This document shows positions 9,107-20,377 of a stretch of 64,000 bases of DNA, one piece after another. The stretch covers positions 124,001 to 188,000 of the forward strand of contig JAPJBO010000264.1 of the NCBI GenBank assembly GCA_030068145.1, given 5' to 3'. A program made the translations under genes and the position numbers. The stretch is from Diplonema papillatum. Taxonomy: Eukaryota; Euglenozoa; Diplonemea; Diplonemida; Diplonemidae. Numbering within the stretch: position 1 is the stretch's first letter; every line of letters begins with the position of its first letter. The notes beneath the pieces are model-generated. The model worked only from the letters and a program-made list of their open reading frames with translations, made no database searches and was not told where the DNA came from.

Positions 9107-12100
9107 GGGGCTGGGCGTGCCGGACAAGAACTGACACCAAGCAAGGAAAACGTGTCAACTGGCGCTGTCCGGTGCGCCAACCCTACTACTGGCAAGCGAA
9201 ATCGACGAGGGGAGGAAGTCAAGAGTGTAAACCAGTCAACCGCCGTGAATCAACCGACGCCAGCTGAAAGCGGCGACACGGAACTCGACAGGGCGGCTGC
9301 GATCTTGCGCGCGAAGCGGATACCGGTTGAGAAAGATGGTAACTGCCAATTTGCCGCGCTGCTGCGAAGTAGTAAGCTGAGTCTTTCGGCTACTTCCCTA
9401 AGGCAGAAGGTAACCTGGCAGCTGCGACACCACCCGCCTTCGGCGTTCCTCCCTACTGATTCGTCTCTATCTGAGTATCTTTCCACCGTAGCGCGGGACG
9501 GACACTACGGTGACCACCTCACGTTGCAAGCCGCAGCAGAAGTGCTGAAGGCAACTGTGTGGGTACTATCAACAACGAATTTGGCGCACCTCAGGTGCGA
9601 AGGAAGAGCTGGTAATTCGTCACGCATCATCACCGTGACGTACCGGCCGCAGCACTATGACGCGTTGCACGTACCGCATGAAACTCTGCAGCTGCTGTCG
9701 ACCCTCGGCCCCGAGGTGTCACAGCTTCCCCTGAGTGAGATAGCAGCAGACAGTAAACCCAGACTCTCAGCCCGGAATACGATAGCGCCCCCTGGTCGCA
9801 CGATAGTGCTAGCAACGGCAAACGTGGGTTCCATAAATGCGAGAAGTCGGACAGTGGCGACCCTCCCGGCGGACATCGTCGCTCTGCAAGAGACCAGGGC
9901 GGGCCCAGAGACAAAAAGGACATGCGGGCTGTTTCTTGCGGCATACGGATGGGACTGTCACTGGGGCGAAGACGTGCCTGTTGTTGTGGGTGCGAACGGT
10001 ATAGGACAACGGGTGCCAGGAGGCGCAGCTGTCGCCACCCGCGGCATGGTGGCTAGTGTCTCCCAGCCCACAACAGAGTTGGAGAGAGAGTTGGCGAGGA
10101 GTACACGAGTCGCGCACGCGGTGGTGGCAACGGGAAATGCGCGTATGGTGCTGCACGTGATATCGGTGTATGCACCCGTAGGCAGGGAGGCGGCGGTGGT
10201 ACGGGATCGGGAGAAGCTCATTGCAGATGTTTTCGAAATGGCGGCAGGACTCGGGCAGGTACCGATAGCTGTCATGGGTGACTTCAACACGCCGGCAGAG
10301 GAAAGCATGTCCCTGACCACAGCCTGCCAAAGTGGATGGGTCGATGCGGCGTCAGCGGCTGCGCGAGCGGGGTCACAGGACGCACCGCCCACCTGCTGGG
10401 CGGCGGCGGCGGGCTCCCGAATAGACATGTGCTTCCTGAACGCAGTAGCAGCACAGACCGTGGTGACCGTCCAAACCGCGAAAGCGGGAGAGTATGACAT
10501 ACCGACCCACTGCCCAATCTTTGTCACACTCAACATACCGGCTTTCACGCCGCCCAAACGCAACCACCGGATACCCGCCCCTTTCCCGAGGAGAGTGCCA
10601 GTGCAGACGCAGGAGCAGAAGCAGAGCATGCTAGCGTCGGCCTTGCGTCGAAAGCGAACGGAAAGTGGGGCGGACGGGGCGTTGAGGAATGCGTCTGAAG
10701 TGGCGGAGGCGTACCTGATTGATTTGCACCGAGAGAACCTCGAACCAGGGTCGACTGCTTACCGGGGTAGAGCCGGCGGCTACCGCACACGGGAGGCGCA
10801 CGCATCTGCGAGGCAGGCATGCACGACGCGAGGAGCTATGAATTGGTCCACGAAGCAACGCGATAGAGTTCTTGGAATGCTACGCTCAGTGGTCGCGGAG
10901 GCAAGGCAGAGGCTCGGTAGCGGACAAGTGGGTGCGATGACGGTAGCAGAACGCAACGCACGAAACGCGTTGCGGAGAAGAAATGTGGAAGAGTTCTTAC
11001 CGCAGCTCACGCACTTCGGAAGCAGCGATGAGTTGCAGGAACTCGTGGCGGCGGTAGAGAGGCTGGAAGGATCCCAACGTGAAGCGATTGCCGCGCTGAA
11101 GACGCAGCGCTCACGCCTCTGGAAGGATCGAATGCAGAAGGCTTGGAGTGGCCCAGAAAAAGGCGATATATATCGGTTTCTAGCTGGACAGCAAGGGATC
11201 CCAACGGCATTTCTGCGACGACAGGATGGCACCTTAACCGCGTGCCCGACGGAGATCGATGAGATGCTGAGAGGGCCCGGCGCCTGGGGAGGTATATTTC
11301 AAAAGTATGCGGACCAACCGGAGCCAGAGTGGGAGGCATTCAAGTCGCAGTACGCACGGTATCTACCCGCGCCGCATGCGATGGAATGCGAGCCCATCAG
11401 TGCTGCTGATGTGGACGCGGCACTCAAGAAGATGAAAAAGACATCGTCCCCCGGACTACATGGATGGCGCGTGCACGAGCTACGACAACTCCCCTCGGAA
11501 ATCCTACAACTCATGGCAGATGCCATGAACGCAGTGGAAAGCGAGGGACGATGGCCGGAACAGCTAATGCATGCGATCATTCACCTGCTTCCGAAGCCCG
11601 AAAGCAACGGGGACCCCTTGTCGCAACGACCGATTTCGATAACGCCTGTCCTGTACCGGATATGGGCAGCCGTAAGGGCGAAGGCAGCACTCGCGTGGAT
11701 GGACGAGATTGCGCCGAGCGGCCTGCATGGATGTCGGAAGGAACATGGAACAGACGACCTGGTATGGCACTTGGCAGCGCTTATCGAAGAGGCGCACCTA
11801 ACGGGAGAGCCACTCTTTGGCCTAGCGCTGGACTTCCAAAAGTGCTTTGACTCGGTACCGATCGAAGTAGCCTTTAAGCTGGCCGAGGAGCTGGGGTTTA
11901 ACGAGGTTGTACTGCGGACTCTGAGGGCAGCCTACACCAACATGCGGCGTCACTTCCGGGTGGGAGCAACGGTTGGAGAAGGCTTCGTGCCTACGAACGG
12001 GATAATGCAGGGATGCCCGCTGAGTGTCATCCTAATTAACGTCATCATCAGTGTCTGGATGCGACACGTAGCGGACATCGAAGCGGCGATTCCGCTATCG

Positions 12101-14944
12101 TACGTCGATGACGTGTATGCAATGCTGAAGACGTTTGCCGATTTAGAGGAGGCAGCCAGGCGGTCAGGAATGTTCGCCGGGCTGACCGGGATGAAAGTCT
12201 GCACGCAGAAAAAGTCGCATTTTTTCACGACGGCGTCGGACACCCCGCAAACCCTTGATTATGCGGAAAGCGACGGCACAGCAGTGAACAACGGGCGACA
12301 AGAAGGTATACAAAGGCGGGTGACATTCGACGTTCTCGGCGTGATGCTAACCACAGAGAAGGTGCCACCGGGGGAGGTAATTCGGCCGTCGAAACGGATT
12401 GTGGAGAGGAACTCCGAAGCTGAGCGGGTGCTGAAAAGGGCAGCTTGCCTCCCGCTGCCAGGCGAAGCGAAGGACCTCGTGGTCAGCATGTCAGCGGGAG
12501 CTAAACGGTACTACGGTGCAGCAGTATCGGGAATGACGAAGCGGGACAGCGTGCGCCTGAGAAGATTGTTCACGGAGGCGATGTGGACTGGGCCGCCGCG
12601 CCGAGCTCAAGAGGCGGTCCTACATATCCTACATCATGGGCACCGACTCGACCCGGTAGTTGTGCCGGCATACAGAAGAATCACCACCTGGGCAGTGCAA
12701 CTCAAGAAGTGGGAGTCCGCGAGATCTCTGTCACAGACAGCGTGGGAGCACAGCGACTCGCTTGCGACATTGCATGGACCTTTCGCCTTCTTCAAAGAAG
12801 CGCTAGACGGACTCGGGTGGCGATGGGTGGCACCAACCAGCATCGCCTACACGAACGAAGCCGGAGACGAGGTAGTGCATGATGCAGCGGCACAGGACAA
12901 CACGAAGCTTCTACAGCACGACCTGCGATACGCTTTGAGACTACGCGAAATGGCTCAGCTCGCGGCAAGGCGGGGAGGAGACTTCGGGGGAGTGCGGGAC
13001 GGGGTGGATTACCAGACAACCCGGCACCTGCTGGAGATGCACGATTCCCCACTCACCGCGTATCAAGCCGGCATGCTGAAATCAGTGATTGTGGGAGCCA
13101 CGCCGGCGGCTGGACGAACAGGGGCCGGTGAAGAAAGCTGTCTATACTGCAATACGGAGGAACGAGAAACGGTGGATCACCTTTTCTGGAGCTGCCCCGC
13201 TTGGGAGCACTTGCGCGCGAAGTACGAAGACATAAGGACCATGCAGGTAAACTGGCCCCCGTGTCTGCGCTTGTGCGGGATAGCCCCAGCCCCTCAGGTA
13301 GACGAAAGCACCTCCGTGCTGCCGGCAGAAAAGGAGAAAAGGCGGCATGTAGTGAAGCGACTGCAACTGTTCTTTGTCGAAGTGCTGAGGGAACGCCAGG
13401 GTGCCGACGGCCTGCTCGACAGGTCAGCCCGGCATCACAGGACAGAGAGCTACCCGCGAGGCTGGAGACCAACTGAACCCTGCCGACTCGCAGTCCCTTT
13501 CATTGCGCCATCCGCCGTGACAACGAAATGGAAATACGGACGGGAAATGTGGATGGCGTTCACCGACTGGCTGCGGCAGGTGAAATGGGCACCCCCGGGA
13601 CACGACGAGCTGGGCATCAGCTTCATCGAGTTAGCTGTAGAGTTCGAAATGCACACCGGACAGCGGCTCCCTGACCTCAAAAGCAGGTACTATACAGCAG
13701 TACCTCAAGCACAGACAGGCAAGGTGACAGCAGCTCGCACAACGCTAGCGGATGGGGAAATGGGCGACAGCAGGTTGCTTGTGTGCTTCGATGGTGGGGC
13801 GAGAGCGAACGGAACCGCCTTCGCCGTTGCTGGCGCAGGGGCGGTGATGTACCGAGACGGCGTCAAGGTGTCGGAGGTAATCCTGCCGCTGCCCACCGTG
13901 CGCAGCAATAACGTGGCAGAGTATGAAGCGGTGCTAGCGGGCCTGCATCTGCTGAACGAAGCGAACGATGCGGACGGCACGCAGTGTACGGTGCGGGGGG
14001 ACTCGGCACTGGTAGTGGGGCAGCTTTTGCGATGCCTGGCATGTTCCGAGGAGCTCAAGCCATACCAGACACGCGCTGCCAGAATGGTTTCTTCCCTGCA
14101 GCGACGGATGACAGTGCGCATCGAGCACGTCAAGCGCGAGAGGAACACGGACGCTGATGCCCTGAGTAACGCCGCCATGGACTTGGTGCAGCGCCAGCGG
14201 CCGACTCCTCGAAGGCAAGAGAAGATGCTAACCGACTTTCGCCGGTCCGCCTTGGGCAAAGCGCTTAGCCTCGTTGAGATGGGGAAGGCGTACAAGAAGG
14301 TGACGGGGCAGCCGTGGTTCTATGGCCATGAGTACTCCTCCACCGTGCTGACATCCCTGGGAGGGACGGTTGTACGGGGCGTCTCCCGACGAGCGCAGCT
14401 GTCAGAGGCGACAGAAGGCATCATCGTGAGGATACGCGAACACGCGCAGGCGGGAATCGCGGACGAACATGAGAGCAGCCCTTACCCGCCACACCTGAAG
14501 TGGGCCGCAACCTTCTTGCCAGAGGAGGCTTACCCGGCAGGATGGACACAGGGAAAACCCGACTGGAAAGGCAGAACGGAAGAGGCCGAAAGGGGTTCAA
14601 GCACTGACCCGCGCAAAGGTGCCCCCCCGTGCGAGGCCCCAGAAGGCGCTGCTAACACTTCCCGCCCTGGAGTGGTTTGCTCGCTCCACAAAAAGCCGCG
14701 ATGCAGTGAGTGCGTAAAAAAGCGTCTACCGGCGGAGACCTGCTGTCGCCTCAAGCAGCATCATCACGGATCGGATGGTCTAAGGCCCCGGATGCACTTC
14801 TGCACAGCTCACAGACTAGGACGTTGCGGCGATTGTGTGGCTGAAAACGAAGCATTAGCCAGCTGCTGCACAAAGCATCACGCAAACAGGAGAGCGAATG
14901 GAGGCCCCCACTCCCAGCCCGGGGGTGCATCGGCCGTCACCTAG
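9107..14944 (+). CDS. LINE polyprotein: OTU - APE endonuclease - RT - zinc knuckle - RNase H
   Basis: About 1,945 codons open in the frame of ORF1. OTU cysteine protease: KDGNCQF (catalytic Asp/Cys, 9332-9352), GHYGDHLTL, and YRPQHYDAL with the catalytic His (~9640-9668). APE-type endonuclease: LATANVGSIN, IVALQET, VMGDFNTP (~9790-10540). RT: LALDFQKCFDSVP, GIMQGCPLS and YVDD at 12101-12112. A zinc knuckle, CLYCNTEERETVDHLFWSC, near 13139. RNase H: CFDGGARANG, NVAEYEAV, RGDSALVV and NTDADALSN (13770-14190). The tail (14680-14900) has repeated CSLHKKPRCSECV / CTAHRLGRCGDCV Cys/His units. No ATG occurs in this frame until 10046, inside the endonuclease, so the OTU region can be made only by reading through the ORF1 TAG, or from a non-AUG start such as the GTG at 9152. 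Confidence 0.88.
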   Translation, partial: GAGRAGQELTPSKENVSTGAVRCANPTTGKRNRRGEEVKSVNQSTAVNQPTPAESGDTELDRAAAILRAKRIPVEKDGNCQFAALLRSSKLSLSATSLRQKVTWQLRHHPPSAFLPTDSSLSEYLSTVARDGHYGDHLTLQAAAEVLKATVWVLSTTNLAHLRCEGRAGNSSRIITVTYRPQHYDALHVPHETLQLLSTLGPEVSQLPLSEIAADSKPRLSARNTIAPPGRTIVLATANVGSINARSRTVATLPADIVALQETRAGPETKRTCGLFLAAYGWDCHWGEDVPVVVGANGIGQRVPGGAAVATRGMVASVSQPTTELERELARSTRVAHAVVATGNARMVLHVISVYAPVGREAAVVRDREKLIADVFEMAAGLGQVPIAVMGDFNTPAEESMSLTTACQSGWVDAASAAARAGSQDAPPTCWAAAAGSRIDMCFLNAVAAQTVVTVQTAKAGEYDIPTHCPIFVTLNIPAFTPPKRNHRIPAPFPRRVPVQTQEQKQSMLASALRRKRTESGADGALRNASEVAEAYLIDLHRENLEPGSTAYRGRAGGYRTREAHASARQACTTRGAMNWSTKQRDRVLGMLRSVVAEARQRLGSGQVGAMTVAERNARNALRRRNVEEFLPQLTHFGSSDELQELVAAVERLEGSQREAIAALKTQRSRLWKDRMQKAWSGPEKGDIYRFLAGQQGIPTAFLRRQDGTLTACPTEIDEMLRGPGAWGGIFQKYADQPEPEWEAFKSQYARYLPAPHAMECEPISAADVDAALKKMKKTSSPGLHGWRVHELRQLPSEILQLMADAMNAVESEGRWPEQLMHAIIHLLPKPESNGDPLSQRPISITPVLYRIWAAVRAKAALAWMDEIAPSGLHGCRKEHGTDDLVWHLAALIEEAHLTGEPLFGLALDFQKCFDSVPIEVAFKLAEELGFNEVVLRTLRAAYTNMRRHFRVGATVGEGFVPTNGIMQGCPLSVILINVIISVWMRHVADIEAAIPLSYVDDVYAMLKTFADLEEAARRSGMFAGLTGMKVCTQKKSHFFTTASDTPQTLDYAESDGTAVNNGRQEGIQRRVTFDVLGVMLTTEKVPPGEVIRPSKRIVERNSEAERVLKRAACLPLPGEAKDLVVSMSAGAKRYYGAAVSGMTKRDSVRLRRLFTEAMWTGPPRRAQEAVLHILHHGHRLDPVVVPAYRRITTWAVQLKKWESARSLSQTAWEHSDSLATLHGPFAFFKEALDGLGWRWVAPTSIAYTNEAGDEVVHDAAAQDNTKLLQHDLRYALRLREMAQLAARRGGDFGGVRDGVDYQTTRHLLEMHDSPLTAYQAGMLKSVIVGATPAAGRTGAGEESCLYCNTEERETVDHLFWSCPAWEHLRAKYEDIRTMQVNWPPCLRLCGIAPAPQVDESTSVLPAEKEKRRHVVKRLQLFFVEVLRERQGADGLLDRSARHHRTESYPRGWRPTEPCRLAVPFIAPSAVTTKWKYGREMWMAFTDWLRQVKWAPPGHDELGISFIELAVEFEMHTGQRLPDLKSRYYTAVPQAQTGKVTAARTTLADGEMGDSRLLVCFDGGARANGTAFAVAGAGAVMYRDGVKVSEVILPLPTVRSNNVAEYEAVLAGLHLLNEANDADGTQCTVRGDSALVVGQLLRCLACSEELKPYQTRAARMVSSLQRRMTVRIEHVKRERNTDADALSNAAMDLVQRQRPTPRRQEKMLTDFRRSALGKALSLVEMGKAYKKVTGQPWFYGHEYSSTVLTSLGGTVVRGVSRRAQLSEATEGIIVRIREHAQAGIADEHESSPYPPHLKWAATFLPEEAYPAGWTQGKPDWKGRTEEAERGSSTDPRKGAPPCEAPEGAANTSRPGVVCSLHKKPRCSECVKKRLPAETCCRLKQHHHGSDGLRPRMHFCTAHRLGRCGDCVAENEALASCCTKHHANRRANGGPHSQPGGASAVT

Positions 14945-15001
14945 CTTAATCTGAGCGTGGTCGTACTTTCGTGAAGGGAGGCACCACGTTAAAACGGGTC
15001 C

Positions 15002-15110
<109 letters not shown>

Positions 15111-15773
15111 AGCTCCCTTTCCCTCTCTCTCTCTCTCTCTCTCTCTCCCTCTCTCACTCGTCGTGCGAGGTCTTTGCGTGTTTGTGCCTGACCAACAAGT
15201 CCACCCCCCCGCACCCCAAGTCTGCCTTTTGGTATAGTTCGTCCAGAACCTCTCACTTCTACATATCTCTCGGGAAAGGTCGGTGACCACGAGAACACAT
15301 ACAGGCGGGTGGGTGCCACGGCGAGACCACACCCTTTGACTTGTTTTGATGTGTTCTCTCTCTCTCTCTCGTCTCTCGGAGAAGGTCGCGTTGGCAGATA
15401 CGATGTAGATGGTAATGATCCAATGGTCACAAGGGTGGGGAAAATGAAAGCGAGCGTTTGGGAAGAACTCTGATTAAGGTACATGTGTGAACGAAGCGAG
15501 CGCACACAAAGTTTGCCTGATCTCGTATACCTGCTTTCCGATACCTCAATGGATGCTCTCTCTCTCCTAATCGACAAACAACAGAAGGAACCCTCCCACC
15601 CCCTCCGTCCACCCCTTTTTCTGCTTTTTGTACCCTTTTTCGCCCGCCAGTGCAACGAAGCCAACCGCGGCCTGTTTTCTCTTTTTTTAACACTTAAAGC
15701 CCCCACCCCAACCCCCCTTTCCTTTTTGTTGCGCCCGTCTCCCTTCCCCCCACCCCCGCCCGGCGGATTGCAC

Positions 15774-18700
15774 ATGACAGAGGGCGAAGGGCGGCAGCCG
15801 TCGCGGGGCGAATACGAGGCGGCGCGGCGCGATGCGGGGCTGCCGCGGCGGGCGTTCCGGACGCCCGTGATCGACAGCGGGGCGAACGTCAACGGGGCGA
15901 AGTTCTCGGAGGCGGAAATTAACGCGATGCTCGGGCGGGCGAAGGTCGCCGGGCTTGATACAATCGTGCTTCTCGGAGTTTCCGCGGAGGCGACGGTCAG
16001 CTGCCTCCGGCTGGCGAACAGTGAGTGGGCCGCCAAGCACGGCGTCGCGCTGTACTTCACCGCCGGGATCCACCCTTGCGACGCGAAATCGTGGATGGAG
16101 GAAGCCCACTCCGGGCTCTCGCACGCGGTCTCGAACAGCCGCTGCGTGGCCATCGGCGAGTGCGGGATCGACACTCACGTGCCGGGCGCGAAGAACACGC
16201 CGCTCGAAGTGCAGCGGTGGGTGTTCGCGCGGCACGTCCGCCTCGCGAAGGCGAAGAGCCTCCCGCTGCTCATCCACGAGCGCGGCCCGGGGGCGCAGGA
16301 CGCCGTGTTTTCGGTGCTGCAGGCAGAGGACTTCCCCGCGTCGCGGTGCGTCGTGCACTGCGTCACGAACCCGTCCGTCGAGGCCCTGCGCCGGTACGTG
16401 GAAGCCGGGTTCTACGTCTCGTTCTCCGGCGCGATCTGCCAGCCGGAGCGCGGGCTGGCCCTGCGGCGGCTGCTGCACGCGTTCGCGGGCGCCGGCCCCG
16501 CGGTGCTTGGGGGCAGGGACGCGCGCCGGCAGTCGCCCGCCGCGGCCCTCGTCCGGCAGCTGCTCGTCGAGACCGACACACCGTACTTCGGCCTCGCCCA
16601 TCCGGCAGACGGGTCGCACCCGTGGGCATCCGACGAGCCTGGCGAACCAGAGGCCGGGGCGGAGCCAGTCGGAAGTTCGAGTGACGCCGTCCGGCAGGGG
16701 GTCGGTGCTCTAGGGAACGATCTGCAGGGAGAACCCCGAAGGGACACTCTGCGTGGAGCAGAGCAAGGGGACACTCTGCAGGGAGAAGAGCGAAGGAACG
16801 CTCCGCAGGGAGAAAAACAAAGAGACACTCTGCGTGGAGAAGAGCAAGAGGACATTCTGCATGGAGAAGATCGGAGGAACACTCTGCAGGGAGAAAAACG
16901 AAGTGACGCTCTGCATGGAGAAGAGCAAGAGGACGTTCTGCATGGAGAAGACCGAGGGAACACTCTGCGGGAAGAAGACCGAGGGGACACCCCGCAAGGA
17001 GAAACCCCGGAAGAAGAAAAGGCCCGCGCAGATGCCGCGGCGCGCGGGCAAGACGGCCCGCTGCCGGCGGGCATCGACGGGAAGCCGCGGAAGCCGCGGC
17101 ACGGGTCCGCGAAAAGGCGAGCCGGGAAGCACCACGCCGGCCGGCGCGGCGAGCCCGCGCCCCCGAGCGACCCCCCCGCCACCTTCGCCGGGGTGCTGCG
17201 CCACGTGGCCTCCCGGAAGCACAGCGAGCCGGCCGTGGCGCCGTGCGTGCTTGCCGTCGCGGCCGCGTGCCTCGGCGTCGACGCCGACGCCCTTGCGGCG
17301 CAGGTGTACAAGAACACGGTCCGATTCTTCTCGCTGCGCAAGCGCGCGGGCAAGGTGTACGCGCCGGCGGCGGCGCAGCCCCGCCCCCCGGACAAGCCGG
17401 GGCCCGCCGCCGCGCAGGGAGCAACCGCGCCGCAAGCCGACGCCGCACTGCGCAGTGGTGACACGGCTGCGCCGCAGCAAGCGGCGGCGAAAAGTGCGCC
17501 GCTTGCTGCGGACAGCGAACCGCCGTGCCGCGCGGGAGCAACCGCGCCGCAAGCCGAAGCCGCACTGCGCAGCGGTGACGCGGCTGCGCCGCAGCAAGCG
17601 GCGGCAAAAAGCGCGCCGCTTGATGCGAACGGCATCGAACAGAGCCACGCGGGAGCAACCGCGCCGCAAGCCGACGCCGCACAGCGCGACGGTGACGCGG
17701 CTGCGCCGCAGCAAACAGCATCGAAAGTCGTGCCGCTTGCTGCGGACGGCCTCGAACCGTGCCGCGCGGGAGCAACCGCGCCGCAAGCCGAAGCCGCACA
17801 GCGCAGCGGTGACGCGGCTGCGCCGCAGCAAGCAGCAGCGAAAAGCGCGCCGCTTGATGAAAACAGCATCGAACCGAGCCACGCGGGAGCAACCGCGCCG
17901 CAAGCCGACGCCGCACAGCGCAGCGGCGACGCTGTCGCGCCGCAGCAATCAGCGGCGAAAAGCGCACCGCTTGATGCGGACAGGGTGGAAATGTGCCACG
18001 GAGGAGCCGCGCCGCAAGCGGAAGTCGAACAGCGCAGCGGTGATGCTGCTTTACCGCGGCAAGCAGCAGCAAACGGCTTGCCGCGTGAATCAGGCAGAGT
18101 GGAAACACACAACGCGGACGCGCGTCGCGGTGACGTCGAAGAGCGCAGCGGTGGCGCTGCTGCACAGCAACCAGCAGCAGCAAAAGGTTTGCCGCTTGAT
18201 GCGGCCACAGCGGTAACGTGCAAAGCGGCCGCGCAGCACGGCGAACCCGCGCCGCAAGCTGTTGCCGAACAGCGCAGCGGGGATGCCGTTGCACCGCGGC
18301 AAGCGGCAGCGAAAAGCTCGCCAATTGTTTCGAACGGAGCGGAAACGGAGTGCAAAGCGGCCGCGCTGCTGCAAGCCCCGGTTCCGGTTCCGGCCGTATC
18401 CGTCAAGGCTGAGGATACGGTGGGGCGCGAGCCGGACGTGACGGATACAAGAGGAGCGGCGGCGCCACAACGCGAGACCACGGCCAGCCTGTCGCAAGCA
18501 CCAACCGGCCCACCGCTGGCGGCGCCACCCGGGGAAACCCCAGTTCCGGCAGCCGCCGTCTCCGTCGAGGCGGACGCCGCCCGGAGGAAGGACGCAGACG
18601 CAACAGCAGCAGCGGCACCCCGCCTCGAAAACACGGCCGCCCCGGGCGAAAACGGGACGGCAGACGCCGGCCCCGCGCCGGCTTCCGGGGGCGCGCTGGC

Positions 18701-19829
18701 CGCGCTCCCCGCCCAGGCCTCCGGGCACCCGGTACCCGCCTCCGGGTCGCAGCCTGCCGGAGAGGGAGCTGGCAGTAGCGGGACCCCCGCGGCTGACGGG
18801 GACACGGGGTCCTCTGGGGAGGATGCCGCCGGAACCGGGTCGAACCGGCTGTTCATCGTCCCGAACGCGCTCGAAAAGCTGTGCCGGAAGATGCGCGGGA
18901 TTGGGCTCGACACGGTGCTCGCGCCGGACAACCGGATGAAGGACGTCCTGCGGCAGGCGGAGGACGAGCGGCGGATCCTGCTCTTCCGCCACGCGAAGGC
19001 GCTGACCCGGGAGAAGGCCGCTTTACGCGTGCCGGACGCGGTGCGGTGCGTGCAGTTGACCTCGGACCTCAGCGGGGACCAGATCCGGCAGGTGCTCACC
19101 GACTTCAAGATCACGCGGCACGAGCGGCACATCCAGAAGCGGTGCGTCATGTGCAACGCGAACCAGTGGGTCTACCAGGACCGGGAGGCCGTGAAGGGCG
19201 AAGTCGAGCCGTCCACCTTGGAGTGCCACGCGCACTACTGGAGGTGCGGCGGGTGCAAGAAGATCTTCTGGGAAGGCGCGATGTACCGCAAGGCGAAGGC
19301 CCACTTCCGCGAACTCGTCTCAATGAAGCCGGCGCCGGCCGAACCGCCTGTTCCCACCCCGACCCCCGAAGAGTCGGCCCCCACGCCAACTTACGGCGCC
19401 CCGCTGTTTTTCGTGGGGAACAAGCACCCGGCGCAGCCGGCCCCCGCCGCCGCCGCGCCGGTGGCCGCTGCTGTTGTTGCCCCGCCCGCGCACGGCGGGT
19501 ACAACGTGTCGAAGCGGCCGATGAAGTGCGTGTTCCAAAAAGAGCCCGGGGGCTGCCGCCACGGCGAGAAGTGCACGTTCCGGCACGTCTCCGCCTCCCC
19601 GCAGCCGCACAGCGACCCGCCGAAGCGGGAGGGAGGCGGCGACGCGGCGCCCGACGCGCCGAACAGGAAGAAAAGCGAGGTCCACGTCATCCTCCGCCAC
19701 AACCTCGAGGGAATCGTCCTCACCGAGGCCAAGACCCGCGCCGGGTCGGCCTGGAGCATCCCGCGCTGCAACGTGGCGGAGCAGCTCGCCAGCTTAGACG
19801 GTGCCACTTCCCTGCAACCGAGCCAGCAG
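15774..19829 (+). CDS. TatD nuclease - Mut7-C - CCCH finger fusion, copy B (first exon)
   Basis: About 1,352 codons. I chose ATG 15774 because homology to copy A begins soon after; an upstream ATG at 15483 only adds low-complexity sequence. TatD motifs: VIDSGANVN, TAGIHPCD, AIGECGID, LLIHERGPGAQD, VVHCVT, LLVETDTPYFGLAH. A Glu-rich repeat block (16720-17030, LHGEEQED-like units) is inserted before the C-terminal TatD helices (17180-17350). Then come about eight 39-residue repeats (GATAPQADA...AAPQQAAAKSAPL; 17420-18330). Mut7-C: ALEKLCRKMRGIGLD, QIRQVLTDF, zinc ribbon RCVMCNANQW / WRCGGCKKIFWEG (18850-19320). A C-x8-C-x5-C-x3-H finger (CVFQKEPGGCRHGEKCTFRH, ~19527-19586) is missing from copy A. 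The tail SEVHVILRH / SIPRCNVAEQLA matches copy A. The exon probably ends at the phase-0 donor at 19830. Confidence 0.8.
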
Positions 19830-20377
19830 GTGTGTCGTTCGTCCCTGAGCTATCCAGCAACCAAGAAGCTCGCCCGCACGCACTTCGTGCGGCGCCGCTC
19901 CGCTGCCGGCTTAGAATCGCAGGGTGACCGGCACACCCCCTTCTCCACCGTCCGCAACGGAGGAGCAAAAAGATATACACTGGAAAAAGTCACACACAAA
20001 AACGACAAAAAAAAAAGTAAAAGAACTTCAAAACAAACAAAGGGGTTTGGAGAGGTTTCTCAAGCATTGTGTGAAATAGACTCAAAATGCTGCAAACCCG
20101 TCCAAACTCGAAACCAATCGCACCAGTATCACCAACCCCCACATTGAAGGGGGATAGTGTATTGCGCCCCGTTGTCTCCGCGGGATATCTTCTGTCCCAC
20201 CGCCCAAGCGCCACGTAGCCGAACACTCGTCAGTATCCGTTTGGGGTCCTGCGACCACTTGACTTCTGCTCATTCGTATGAACAATTGTAAGAACGAGCG
20301 CGCTGGCAGCGCGTAAGGCTAGAGCTATCACGATCACTCACTACTAAAGCTAATACTCCACCCCCGGCGCGTACCAG
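19830..20377 (+). other. Predicted intron joining the nuclease exon to the TUTase exon
   Basis: The donor is CAG|GTGTGT at 19830, phase 0. Near the 3' end a branch-like TACTAA lies at about 20342-20347, then a C-rich tract and acceptors at ..TACCAG|CAA (exon from 20378) and ..CGCACAG|GCG (exon from 20393), both phase 0 for the downstream frame. The nuclease frame left unspliced would only reach a stop near 20147 through A-rich, non-coding-looking sequence. The TUTase frame is open back to 20354 with coding-like residues (LNKKQKARELLQRLQAT) but no ATG before 20501. Together these favour splicing over two separate genes. Confidence 0.5.

Noticed and set aside
16363-19156. Minus-strand ORFs of 650-914 codons opposite copy B
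   Set aside because: They mirror GC-rich codon bias of the plus-strand gene and contain no recognisable domain.
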